Part shown: piece by piece, positions 34,594 through 42,296 of the stretch
Numbering within the stretch: the first letter of the stretch is position 1
Layout of the letters: every line of letters begins with the position of its first letter
Assembly: GCA_964432885.1 (NCBI GenBank)
Contig: CAYSPG010000007.1
Span: forward strand, 98,966 to 162,965
Direction of reading: 5' to 3'
Origin: CAYSPG01 sp964432885
GTDB lineage: Bacteria > Bacteroidota > Bacteroidia > AKYH767-A > OLB10
DNA length: 64,000 bases
The notes under the pieces: generated by a model
What the model saw: only the letters and a program-made list of their open reading frames with translations
What the model was told of the DNA's origin: nothing
The model's database searches: none
Translations under genes and position numbers: made by a program

Positions 34594-35433
34594 ATGAGAA
34601 CTATACTTTGCCCTGTTGATTTTTCTGCAAGTTCAGAAAACACAATTAATTATTTACTTGAAATGAACAAAGAAGTGAAGGCAAAAATTATTTTGCTTCA
34701 TGCGTTTGAAACACCTGTTCTATATTCAGACGTTGCGCCTTTTACCATTCAGCTTGATTATAAAGTATTGCACGATACAGCTGCTAAGAAGCTGAAGGCA
34801 TTTCACAAAAAGTTTTTTGATGATGGAGATAAAAACGTTGAAATGATTTTGCAACAAGGTTTGCCTTCGGCACGTATCTGTGAAATTGCCATTGAGAAAA
34901 AAGTTGATATAATTATTATGGGTGCAACAGGAACAAATGCAGCCGAGCGGTTAATTGTTGGAAGCAATGCCTTGCGTGTAGCAAAAGATGCACATTGTAA
35001 AGTAATGCTTATCCCGTCAAAGGCAAAATTTAAAGGACTTAACAAAATGGTTTATGCAACTGACTTAACCAGCGATAATTTAATTCAGGCGCGTGAGCTT
35101 TTCTTTTTAGCTAAAAAGTTTTCGTCAGAACTTATGTTTTTACACATAGATAAAACCGTAATGACAAATGATGATGAAATTTTAAAAACGATAGCAAAAA
35201 AAACGCGTCAGTTTGTTTCATACGGAAAAAAATCAGGATACGTATGCAACGATACAGATGTAACAAAAGGAGTTGACTATTTTTTGAAAAAGCACAAAGC
35301 AGATTGCCTTGTCGTATTCCATCGACACCGAAATGTATGGGGTTCGGTTTTTAAATCAAGTGTTTCAAAGTCTGTTGCTCTGCATGCAACAGTTCCAGTA
35401 ATGGTATTACACGCTGATGATTACTCAAATTGA
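34594..35433 (+). CDS. universal stress protein, tandem UspA domains
   Basis: 279 residues, two UspA domains: the first starts M-R-T-I-L-C-P-V-D-F-S and has G-A-T-G-T-N-A-A-E-R-L-I-V-G-S-N near 105-120; the second starts N-K-M-V-Y-A-T-D-L-T-S. It is related in architecture to the protein at 20157. It is monocistronic and divergent from osmC, next to the nos operon. Confidence 0.9.
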   Translation: MRTILCPVDFSASSENTINYLLEMNKEVKAKIILLHAFETPVLYSDVAPFTIQLDYKVLHDTAAKKLKAFHKKFFDDGDKNVEMILQQGLPSARICEIAIEKKVDIIIMGATGTNAAERLIVGSNALRVAKDAHCKVMLIPSKAKFKGLNKMVYATDLTSDNLIQARELFFLAKKFSSELMFLHIDKTVMTNDDEILKTIAKKTRQFVSYGKKSGYVCNDTDVTKGVDYFLKKHKADCLVVFHRHRNVWGSVFKSSVSKSVALHATVPVMVLHADDYSN

Positions 35434-35475
35434 TTTAATTGTTTGGCGATAACCCAATCCGGCACAATAAAACAA

Positions 35476-36054
35476 TTATTCTTTCAACGCCCGCTCAATG
35501 TTTTTATCAGGTACAATCCACAATATGGCCACAACCACAAAGAGCAATGCCGAAACAGATGGATAAACAAATGCACTACCAAGCGACACTAAATATATCA
35601 CCAATGACAGCACACCTTTTTTTTCCTGCTTCTTTAATGCTTCAATAAGTTTTGTGCTGTGTGTATAATGTGCCATAATTGTTTTTTGCAAAATGGTATA
35701 AGCAACTGCACATAGTATTAAGTTAACCGCATAGCCCGCTACGGGAATTTTTTCAAAATGATTTTCGCCCATCCATGCTGTAGTAAATGGGATAAGCGAA
35801 AGACAAAATAACTGCCCCATATTAGCCCAAATTATTTTACTGTTAACGTGATGCACTGTATGCAACAAATGATGGTGATTGCCCCAGTAAATTCCTACAA
35901 AAACAAAACTTAATACATAGCTTAAAAATACAGGAGAAAGAGCATACAATGCTTCCCATGTTGCTTCATGTGGAACTTTTAATTCAAGTACCATAATGGT
36001 AATGATAATGGCAATTACACCATCGCTAAATGCTTCGAGTCTTGTTTTATTCAT
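35476..36054 (-). CDS. TMEM175/DUF1211-family potassium channel-like protein
   Basis: 192 residues with six hydrophobic segments. The signature R-L-E-A-F-S-D-G-V-I-A-I-I-I-T at residues 5-19 is the TMEM175 first-helix motif (R-x3-F-S-D), whose bacterial members form tetrameric K+-permeable channels. It is the last gene of a minus-strand run behind puuD, 42 bp away; a link to purine breakdown is not evident. Confidence 0.85.
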   Translation of the reverse strand: MNKTRLEAFSDGVIAIIITIMVLELKVPHEATWEALYALSPVFLSYVLSFVFVGIYWGNHHHLLHTVHHVNSKIIWANMGQLFCLSLIPFTTAWMGENHFEKIPVAGYAVNLILCAVAYTILQKTIMAHYTHSTKLIEALKKQEKKGVLSLVIYLVSLGSAFVYPSVSALLFVVVAILWIVPDKNIERALKE

Positions 36055-36096
36055 TGGTCTAAATAGTTTTATTGTTCTTCATTCGTAGATTTGTAA

Positions 36097-37527
36097 TTAT
36101 TCGTTTTCGCTAATTTTTGCTCCTTGCTCAATCCACACCCCAATCAATTCTCTTTCCGTTTCTGTAATTCCTGTTTTGTTTCCCTGAGGCATTGTTTTGG
36201 TTTGCACGGCTCGCACTAAAATTCTTTCAGCATGTTTTTTAATTTCATCTGGAGTGTCAAACATAATTCCATTAGGCGCAATTACATTTACGTTGTCAGA
36301 TGGTTTTGATGAATGACAATTGGTACAACGTTTCTGAATTATTGGTTGCACCTGTGTGAATGAAACCATAGGTAATTCTTTCGCAAATTTTTTTCGAGGT
36401 GGTGCAGTAACAATTATTAATGCAATGAGGGCAATGGTTGCAAATGGAATAATCCACTTTGCATAAATTCCTTTCTCGTAAAGATTAATGAAATGCCGGA
36501 TTGCAACACTGGTTAATGTGAGGGCGATAAGAATTAGCCAATTGTAATTATTCCCAAACGTAGTTGGAAAATGATTGCTTATCATGATGAAAATTACAGG
36601 CAGTGTAATATAATTGTTGTGCAGCGAACGTAAGCCTGCAATTTTTCCAAGTTCAGGATTTACTGGTTTGTTTGCTTTTGCGGCTGCTACCAATGCTTTT
36701 TGTGCAGGTATGATGCAGAAAAAAACATTGCCTGCCATTACTGTTCCAAGCAAACCACCAACGAGCATGAATGCTGCGCGCCCGCTTAAAAATTTCGATA
36801 AGAAAAAAGAAATGGCAACAACAACTAAAAAGCCAACCAGTGCAAATAGTTTTTTCTTTTGCAGTAAGGAAGTCTTGCACATCCAATCATAAATAAACCA
36901 CCCGAAAATCATTGTTCCGCTTCCAATTAAAATTGCAGTAAGCGAACTGATGTTACTTACCGATGTGTCAATCATCACGGCTTTTGCATTCATAAAATAA
37001 ACCAGTGTTAGCAGCAACATTCCGGTTAGCCACGTAAAGTATGCTTCATACTTAAACCAGTGTAAATGTTTTGGTAAAACAGGCGGAGCTGATTTGTATT
37101 TCTCCACATAATAAAATCCACCACCATGAATTGCCCATAAGTTTCCCGCTAATTCATCACGCAAGTTTTCAGTTCTGTTTAAACTATTCTCTAAAAAAAT
37201 AAAATAAAACGATGCACCTATCCATGCAATGCCAAACACTACATGCGCCCAGCGGATAATTAAGTTTAGCCAATCTAATACGTGTGACTCAACATGATAT
37301 TTAGTTGTGAAGTAGTAGGCTACATAAATTAAAACAAAGAGAAAAGAGAAAAGAGAAAAAATATTTCTATATTGTTTTATTTCTGTTTTAGTTTCTGATA
37401 GCTCGGCTGAAATTCCTCCTGAAAATGTTTTGATAATGCTATTATAAACGCGAGTTAAAATAATTGCTGTTATAAAAAGTAATGGAGAAACAGTAATAAA
37501 AAAAATATCTAGTGCGACTAACTGCAT
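36097..37527 (-). CDS. puuD: PuuD-type membrane urate hydroxylase with C-terminal cytochrome c
   Basis: 476 residues. Eight to nine membrane helices cover residues 1-370; the segments R-W-A-H-V-V-F-G-I-A-W-I-G and L-W-A-I-H-G-G-G-F-Y carry the histidines of the PuuD family. The C-terminal periplasmic domain has C-T-N-C-H (about residue 403) and T-M-P-Q-G-N as the probable axial methionine region. PuuD oxidises urate to 5-hydroxyisourate, passing electrons to the respiratory chain without H2O2. UraH and UraD, the next two enzymes, are encoded 4 kb upstream on the same strand. Confidence 0.88.
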   Translation of the reverse strand: MQLVALDIFFITVSPLLFITAIILTRVYNSIIKTFSGGISAELSETKTEIKQYRNIFSLFSFLFVLIYVAYYFTTKYHVESHVLDWLNLIIRWAHVVFGIAWIGASFYFIFLENSLNRTENLRDELAGNLWAIHGGGFYYVEKYKSAPPVLPKHLHWFKYEAYFTWLTGMLLLTLVYFMNAKAVMIDTSVSNISSLTAILIGSGTMIFGWFIYDWMCKTSLLQKKKLFALVGFLVVVAISFFLSKFLSGRAAFMLVGGLLGTVMAGNVFFCIIPAQKALVAAAKANKPVNPELGKIAGLRSLHNNYITLPVIFIMISNHFPTTFGNNYNWLILIALTLTSVAIRHFINLYEKGIYAKWIIPFATIALIALIIVTAPPRKKFAKELPMVSFTQVQPIIQKRCTNCHSSKPSDNVNVIAPNGIMFDTPDEIKKHAERILVRAVQTKTMPQGNKTGITETERELIGVWIEQGAKISENE

Positions 37528-37540
37528 GAAACTATCTGTT

Positions 37541-38992
37541 TTAAATTCCCCCTTTGGGGGTTAGGGGGCCTCTTCTCCCTTCCAATATTTTATAAAACGA
37601 ACGGCTTCTTATTTCCTCTAATGTTAATCCTGTTACTAATGCTTCTTCTTCAGAAATTGCTCCGCAATTCATCGCTTTCAAAAAATAATTTAACAAGCCT
37701 TGCCCAGTAGCAGCATCATCAAAAATATCTCCGCTTAATGTTGCCTGCGCTGATTTTTCTACAAAATGCCTCAGTCGAACTGCGGCATCTTCATAGCTTT
37801 CTAAAAAGAAAACGTACGTAGCTGCATAACGCATAGGCAACTGCGCAGGATTCAAATCCCATCCCTGGTAAAAGCCATTCACAAGCGAATGCATGGTGTG
37901 ATTGTACCCAATCTTCCATGCGTTGTGAACTACATCTCGGTTTTCTTTTTTCTGTTTTGGAGTTAACTTTTCTCCTCGATGCGGGCCGACAGGCATAACA
38001 TTGGTTGCACCATCGCTCAGCATAATTCCTGTTCCGCCCAATGCGACACGCGTCATGTGATGTGCGAAATCGCAAACCGGATGAGCCATTGTTTGATATT
38101 TTGCAGTGATGTTGCAGGATGCCGTATAATCATACGTACCAAAATGCGCAGCAATGCATCTGCCTTTGCTTGCGCGAATAAATTTTAGTAAAGGGTTTTT
38201 TCCGTCAGCATCCATCACAGCTTGCGTTGCTTCCACCATCATTTCCATTTTCAATGTTCCAGGTACTAATTTGTTTTCTCTCTCAATGATATCGAAAAAA
38301 ATTACCAACGCTTCAATCTGCTCCGGTATGGTAACCTTAGGTAGCATCACCACAAAATTTTCTGGCAACACTCCATTTGTTTTTTCTAAAAGTGTGGTAA
38401 GAAAAATATCCAGTGTTCTCACACCACGATTTTTTAAATCTTCAGTAAACGGTTTTATCCGAATGCCAATGAAAGGAGAAATGGTTTTATTTTCCATTCC
38501 AACAGCTAACTCTTCAGCGGCAGTAACTGCAGTTGTATCTTCTTCTTCATCGCTGCGATTTCCAAAACCATCTTCAAAATCAATCCTGAAATCTTCAACT
38601 GCCTCGCTACTAAGCTTTGAAATTATCTTTTTGTGAACTGTGTAAGGCAACCATGCACTATGTTTTTTGCGTTCACCTTCATTCATTTTATCCAACTGCG
38701 CAAGCAGTTTATTGATTTCTGTTGCGGTTTTTGGTAACGATTTATATCCAGATAACCCTAACAAATTTGCAAGTAGAACAAAATTGGGGCAATAGGTATT
38801 AAAACTTTTTAACGCGGCCTTTCCAAGTTTAATTATACTATCGCTTTTAAAAAGATTTGCTCCGCCATAAACAGTGTGCACAGGTTGCCTGTCGGGTTTA
38901 TCTCCAGGATAAATATTCTGATATGTATGATTAAATGTTCTTAGTTCATCAAGAACTGCGTCTCTCTCGTGTTGTGGTATTGATAGTTTCAT
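37541..38992 (-). CDS. DUF6986-family (citrate lyase/malate synthase-like barrel) protein
   Basis: 483 residues. TIM-barrel features of the HpcH/HpaI-citrate lyase-malate synthase superfamily are visible: I-D-F-E-D-G-F-G-N-R near 132, P-F-I-G-I-R-I-K near 178, E-M-M-V-E-A-T-Q and H-F-G-T-Y-D-Y-T-A-S. A strongly conserved loop M-L-S-D-G-A-T-N-V-M-P-V-G-P-H-R-G follows. I read it as the DUF6986 family, often found with urate/allantoin genes. A C-C bond reaction on a glyoxylate-type product is possible but unproven. The last 11 residues (R-R-G-P-L-T-P-K-G-G-I) are encoded by a copy of a palindromic repeat. Confidence 0.7.
   Translation of the reverse strand: MKLSIPQHERDAVLDELRTFNHTYQNIYPGDKPDRQPVHTVYGGANLFKSDSIIKLGKAALKSFNTYCPNFVLLANLLGLSGYKSLPKTATEINKLLAQLDKMNEGERKKHSAWLPYTVHKKIISKLSSEAVEDFRIDFEDGFGNRSDEEEDTTAVTAAEELAVGMENKTISPFIGIRIKPFTEDLKNRGVRTLDIFLTTLLEKTNGVLPENFVVMLPKVTIPEQIEALVIFFDIIERENKLVPGTLKMEMMVEATQAVMDADGKNPLLKFIRASKGRCIAAHFGTYDYTASCNITAKYQTMAHPVCDFAHHMTRVALGGTGIMLSDGATNVMPVGPHRGEKLTPKQKKENRDVVHNAWKIGYNHTMHSLVNGFYQGWDLNPAQLPMRYAATYVFFLESYEDAAVRLRHFVEKSAQATLSGDIFDDAATGQGLLNYFLKAMNCGAISEEEALVTGLTLEEIRSRSFYKILEGRRGPLTPKGGI
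37546..37575 (-). repeat. REP-like palindromic repeat, copy 1
   Basis: On the minus strand it reads AGGCCCCCTAACCCCCAAAG followed by GGGGGAA; the CCCCC/GGGGG arms form a short hairpin. It matches a repeat scattered through many Bacteroidota genomes and here encodes the C-terminus of the DUF6986 protein. Related copies are at 41281 and 41363. Confidence 0.7.
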
Positions 38993-38999
38993 ATTTTAT

Positions 39000-39127
39000 T
39001 TATTGTAACCGATTACACTGATTGGTTCGTTTAATTTTCGCTGCTAAATTAAGAACTTCTATCTCCCTATTCACTCTAATGGTTTGTCCGTTAGTTAACA
39101 ATTCATCTTCTTCAAATATTTTTTTTA
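39000..39127 (-). other. possible short reading frame or gene remnant
   Basis: Between the helicase and DUF6986 genes, a 42-codon minus-strand frame ends in TAA at 39000 and has ordinary protein composition (F-E-E-D-E-L-L-T-N-G-Q-T-I, N-R-E-I-E-V-L-N-L-A-A-K). It has no ATG; only internal TTG or GTG codons could start it, and the frame begins just after a run of eight A's next to the helicase stop. It may be a remnant of a lost gene or a frameshifted tail of the helicase. Confidence 0.3.
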
Positions 39128-41347
39128 TTATGCGCTTTTACCTAACGAGTTTACCACCATTCTTAAATCGGCATAATCGGCATCGTTACCAAACTCTGCT
39201 TTAAATGCACCGTAATTGCTTGTTCCGTTTCTCTCAATAAAATTTACGTATGCGTTAAGTTGTTTTTCAGGGATTACATCCATTATGTTTATTTTACCAG
39301 CGCCAATCCATTTTGCAAAGTGGCTTTTAACGGTGCCTTTTGTAAGCGAACGAAGGATAGCAATTTCATCAATCGATTTTCCCTGTTTGTACAAATCAAG
39401 CGTATCGTTATATGTTCCGCCTTTTTCTTTTTTAGCTGATGTTACAGAACTTGAAATTTTCTTAAGCGCCTGCTTATTAAATTTAATTTCTCCCTCGTAT
39501 AATTTATCGTCAAGAAAGCTTGAGTGATATAATTGTGAAACTTTATTCCAGAAATTATCTTCAATTGTCTGCACTTGTTGCACATAGCGTTTTACTTTTG
39601 ATTTATAAGCGAGTGCTTGGATGTGTGCGTGCAGCGGAGAAATTAATTGTGTAAAAAATTCAGAAGTGAAATAATCAATGGCTTTGGAGCAGCGTTCTTT
39701 TAGCTGCGCAAGCTTTGTCTCATCAGAATCGTATGCTGCTAGTAATTGTTCCAATTGGTTTTGAAATTTAAAAGATGTTTCAATAATTGCTCCAACGGAT
39801 TTTCTGATTTCAATATTCAGTTCAATTGCTTTTTCTTTTTCAGGAATATCCTTTGCATCAATCAAATCTTTCCATTCCAATAACCGATCAGTAAGTTTTT
39901 CAAACGAAAATAATTTCTTGAGCTGTGCTTTTGCATAACGCTTTTTTGCTTCAACCAAAATGTTTTCTAATTCCGAACTACTATGATGCGATGATGTAAA
40001 CTCATTTATCTTTTCATCAGTAAATAATGCATTTTGCGTAATACGCGAATGCAACACAATTCCCTCCAAAGTACGGCAACGACTTAGTGCTACATACACT
40101 TGCCCGGCTGCAAACGATTGTCCTGCATCAATAATCACATTATCAAAAGTCAAACCCTGGCTTTTGTGAATAGTAACAGCCCATGCTAAACGTAATGGGT
40201 ACTGACTGAATGTGCCCAATTCTTTTTTAGTAAAAGTTTCTGTTGCTTCGTCCAATGAGTATTTTATGTTTTCCCAAGTCTGTCTCTTGAGCTCAAAACT
40301 TTCTTTGGTATCATTAAACTCAACTACAATTTCGTCCACGTCAATTTTTTTTATGCGTGCAATTTTTCCATTGTAATATTTTCCGCCCTCGGTATCATTC
40401 TTAATAAACATTACCTGTGCACCTTCTTTTAAATGCAACAATCGCTCACACGGATACATGTTCTCAGGAAAATCACCATCTATATCTGCATCAAACGAGT
40501 ACAATCTGCCCTGAAGCTTTTGCAGTTCCTCCTGATTTACATTATTCGCTTTGCTGTTGTGCGTACTTAACAAAATGTAACCTTCTTCAGTTGGTTTGAA
40601 ATTTGGATTGTATCTTTTATCAAGCTCATAAAAATCTTCTTCTCCAAATTCTTTATTGCGAATGTTGTTAAGTATTCGTAAAAATGTTTTATCCTGCTGG
40701 CGATAAATTTTTGTGAGTTCAACTTCAACAGCATCCAGTTTTTTCCAGACTTCTGAATCAAAAAAATAAGGGCTCTGATAATACTGTTTTAATATGCTCC
40801 ACTCCAAATCCTTTGTTACCGGTGGTAACTGGTGCATATCTCCAATCAGCATTACCTGCACGCCACCAAATGGCTCGCGATTTCTGCGAACAGTTTGCAA
40901 TGCAAAATCCACAGCATCCAACACATCGCAGCGCACCATACTTATTTCATCAATGATTAATAACTCCAGCTCCTGCAAAAGTTTTCTCTTGTCTCTGCTG
41001 TAGCGCATGTGGCTTAATAATAATTTTCTGTTAGTCACAACATTCAAATCAGAAAAGTCAAACGAAGGAATAAAAGCGGTGGTTGGCAATAAAAACATGC
41101 TGTGAATGGTTACTCCGCCCGCGTTGATAGCAGCCACGCCCGTTGGCGCGACTATCACAAAATTCTTTTTTGTTCGGTCTGCAATATCTTTAAGCAAAGT
41201 TGTCTTACCCGAACCTGCTTTACCAGTTAAAAAAATGGATTGGTTGGTGTGAAGAGCAAACTGCAAAGCGAGAAAACTAGGCCCCTCTAAATCTCCCCGA
41301 AGGGGAGACTTTTCTGGCTGCAAAAAATTACTATCTGAAGAGTGCAT
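39128..41347 (-). CDS. PIF1-like ATP-dependent DNA helicase with C-terminal HTH domain
   Basis: 739 residues. SF1B helicase motifs: Walker A T-G-K-A-G-S-G-K-T-T (about 40-49), I-A-P-T-G-V-A-A-I-N, D-E-I-S-M-V, G-D-M-H-Q-L-P-P, and the late W-A-V-T-I-H-K-S-Q-G and Y-V-A-L-S-R-C. The C-terminal 230 residues include a helix-turn-helix (I-D-E-I-A-I-L-R-S-L-T-K-G-T-V-K-S-H), an architecture common in Bacteroidota. The N-terminal residues 13-23 (K-S-P-L-R-G-D-L-E-G-P) are a translated palindromic repeat, so the natural start may have been replaced. The gene interrupts the urate operon. Confidence 0.85.
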   Translation of the reverse strand: MHSSDSNFLQPEKSPLRGDLEGPSFLALQFALHTNQSIFLTGKAGSGKTTLLKDIADRTKKNFVIVAPTGVAAINAGGVTIHSMFLLPTTAFIPSFDFSDLNVVTNRKLLLSHMRYSRDKRKLLQELELLIIDEISMVRCDVLDAVDFALQTVRRNREPFGGVQVMLIGDMHQLPPVTKDLEWSILKQYYQSPYFFDSEVWKKLDAVEVELTKIYRQQDKTFLRILNNIRNKEFGEEDFYELDKRYNPNFKPTEEGYILLSTHNSKANNVNQEELQKLQGRLYSFDADIDGDFPENMYPCERLLHLKEGAQVMFIKNDTEGGKYYNGKIARIKKIDVDEIVVEFNDTKESFELKRQTWENIKYSLDEATETFTKKELGTFSQYPLRLAWAVTIHKSQGLTFDNVIIDAGQSFAAGQVYVALSRCRTLEGIVLHSRITQNALFTDEKINEFTSSHHSSSELENILVEAKKRYAKAQLKKLFSFEKLTDRLLEWKDLIDAKDIPEKEKAIELNIEIRKSVGAIIETSFKFQNQLEQLLAAYDSDETKLAQLKERCSKAIDYFTSEFFTQLISPLHAHIQALAYKSKVKRYVQQVQTIEDNFWNKVSQLYHSSFLDDKLYEGEIKFNKQALKKISSSVTSAKKEKGGTYNDTLDLYKQGKSIDEIAILRSLTKGTVKSHFAKWIGAGKINIMDVIPEKQLNAYVNFIERNGTSNYGAFKAEFGNDADYADLRMVVNSLGKSA
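41281..41313 (+). repeat. REP-like palindromic repeat, copy 2
   Basis: Plus-strand GCCCCTCTAAATCTCCCCGA followed by AGGGGAGACTTTT; arms TCTCCCC/GGGGAGA. It lies inside the helicase gene and supplies codons 13-23. It is inverted relative to copy 3, 50 bp away. Confidence 0.75.
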
Positions 41348-41362
41348 ATTACGAATTGTTTT

Positions 41363-41395
41363 TTCTCCTCCCCTTTGGGGAGGCCGGGTAGGGCC
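41363..41395 (-). repeat. REP-like palindromic repeat, copy 3
   Basis: Minus-strand GGCCCTACCCGGCCTCCCCA followed by AAGGGGAGGAGAA; arms CCTCCCC/GGGGAGG. It fills the 47-bp gap between the uraH stop, whose first bases it abuts, and the helicase start. Confidence 0.75.
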
Positions 41396-41733
41396 TAGCT
41401 TCCGCGATAAGTTGAATAGCCAAACGGATTTAATAACAACGGCACATGATAGTGCGAAGCATCTATAATTTCAAACTCAATAGTTACTTGAGGATAAAAA
41501 GTTTTTATGTCTTGATTTTCAAAATAAGATGCTGTATTAAAAACCAAACGATACACTCCAGCATCAAGAATTTTTTCATTAGGCAACAAGTCTCCTATTC
41601 TTCCGTCAGTATTGGTGACTCCGCTTGCAATTTTTTTCCAGTTGCCGGAATTATTCAGCTCCAAAGCAATTGCAATTCCTTGTGCGGGCTTACCGATAGA
41701 TGTATCTAAAACGTGTGTTGTAATTTGACTCAT
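41395..41733 (-). CDS. uraH: 5-hydroxyisourate hydrolase
   Basis: 112 residues, the length of the transthyretin-like hydrolase. The signature is complete: H-V-L-D-T-S-I-G-K-P-A at residues 7-17, a central H-Y-H-V-P-L-L-L, and the C-terminal Y-R-G-S tetrapeptide required for activity. It hydrolyses 5-hydroxyisourate, the product of PuuD, to OHCU. It overlaps uraD by four bases. Confidence 0.92.
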   Translation of the reverse strand: MSQITTHVLDTSIGKPAQGIAIALELNNSGNWKKIASGVTNTDGRIGDLLPNEKILDAGVYRLVFNTASYFENQDIKTFYPQVTIEFEIIDASHYHVPLLLNPFGYSTYRGS

Positions 41734-42209
41734 GCAAATAATTTTTCTAAACGAAGGTGAGTAATTTTATTTTGCTCTGCTGCTGCAATTTTTATTTCTT
41801 TTTCCGGTGAGTTTGGTAATCTTGAATTTAAAATAGCCAACATTTCATCTGCTGATTTTCCTGTTGCGCAAACTATAAATATGTAACCGAATTTTTTTTC
41901 GTATGCATCATTTCCTTTTTTTAAATCAATCAAAACCTGTTCGGTTGCAATCTGCACAGACGATTGTTCATTAGAAGCCCATGCGGCCGTTGAAGCAAAT
42001 TTTTTTTTCAAACTTTCCACATCACCGATTTTTGGGTGATGAGTAAATGCTTCTTTCCAATCATTTTCACTCAATGAAAACCAAATAGCGTCTGATTCTT
42101 TTTTTAATTCTGCTAACGAATTAAAAGGAAATTGGGCTGCAAGTCTTTTTGCCCATAATGTGCATCCGCAACAATTAAATATTTCGTTTTTGAATTGCTG
42201 AGCAGTCAT
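41730..42209 (-). CDS. uraD: OHCU decarboxylase
   Basis: 159 residues, helical, with the catalytic motif F-T-H-H-P-K-I-G-D (His and downstream acidic residue) at about 55-63 and F-G-Y-I-F-I-V-C-A-T-G-K-S-A near 108-121. It converts OHCU to S-allantoin. First gene of the uraD-uraH pair; allantoinase and later steps are not in this window. Confidence 0.92.
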   Translation of the reverse strand: MTAQQFKNEIFNCCGCTLWAKRLAAQFPFNSLAELKKESDAIWFSLSENDWKEAFTHHPKIGDVESLKKKFASTAAWASNEQSSVQIATEQVLIDLKKGNDAYEKKFGYIFIVCATGKSADEMLAILNSRLPNSPEKEIKIAAAEQNKITHLRLEKLFA

Positions 42210-42246
42210 AGTGTAATGTTACAAAATTCTATTGATTAGAAAAAAA

Positions 42247-42277
42247 CAAAAGCCCTCACAAATTGCAAGGGCTTTTG
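42247..42277 (-). terminator. Rho-independent terminator of the ACIII/oxidase operon
   Basis: A 10-bp perfect stem (CAAAAGCCCT / AGGGCTTTTG) with an 11-base loop, followed on the minus strand by TTTTTT, 20 bp past the ctaD stop. It marks the end of the 53449-42297 transcription unit. Confidence 0.88.
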
Positions 42278-42296
42278 ATTTATCAGGGTTAATAAA

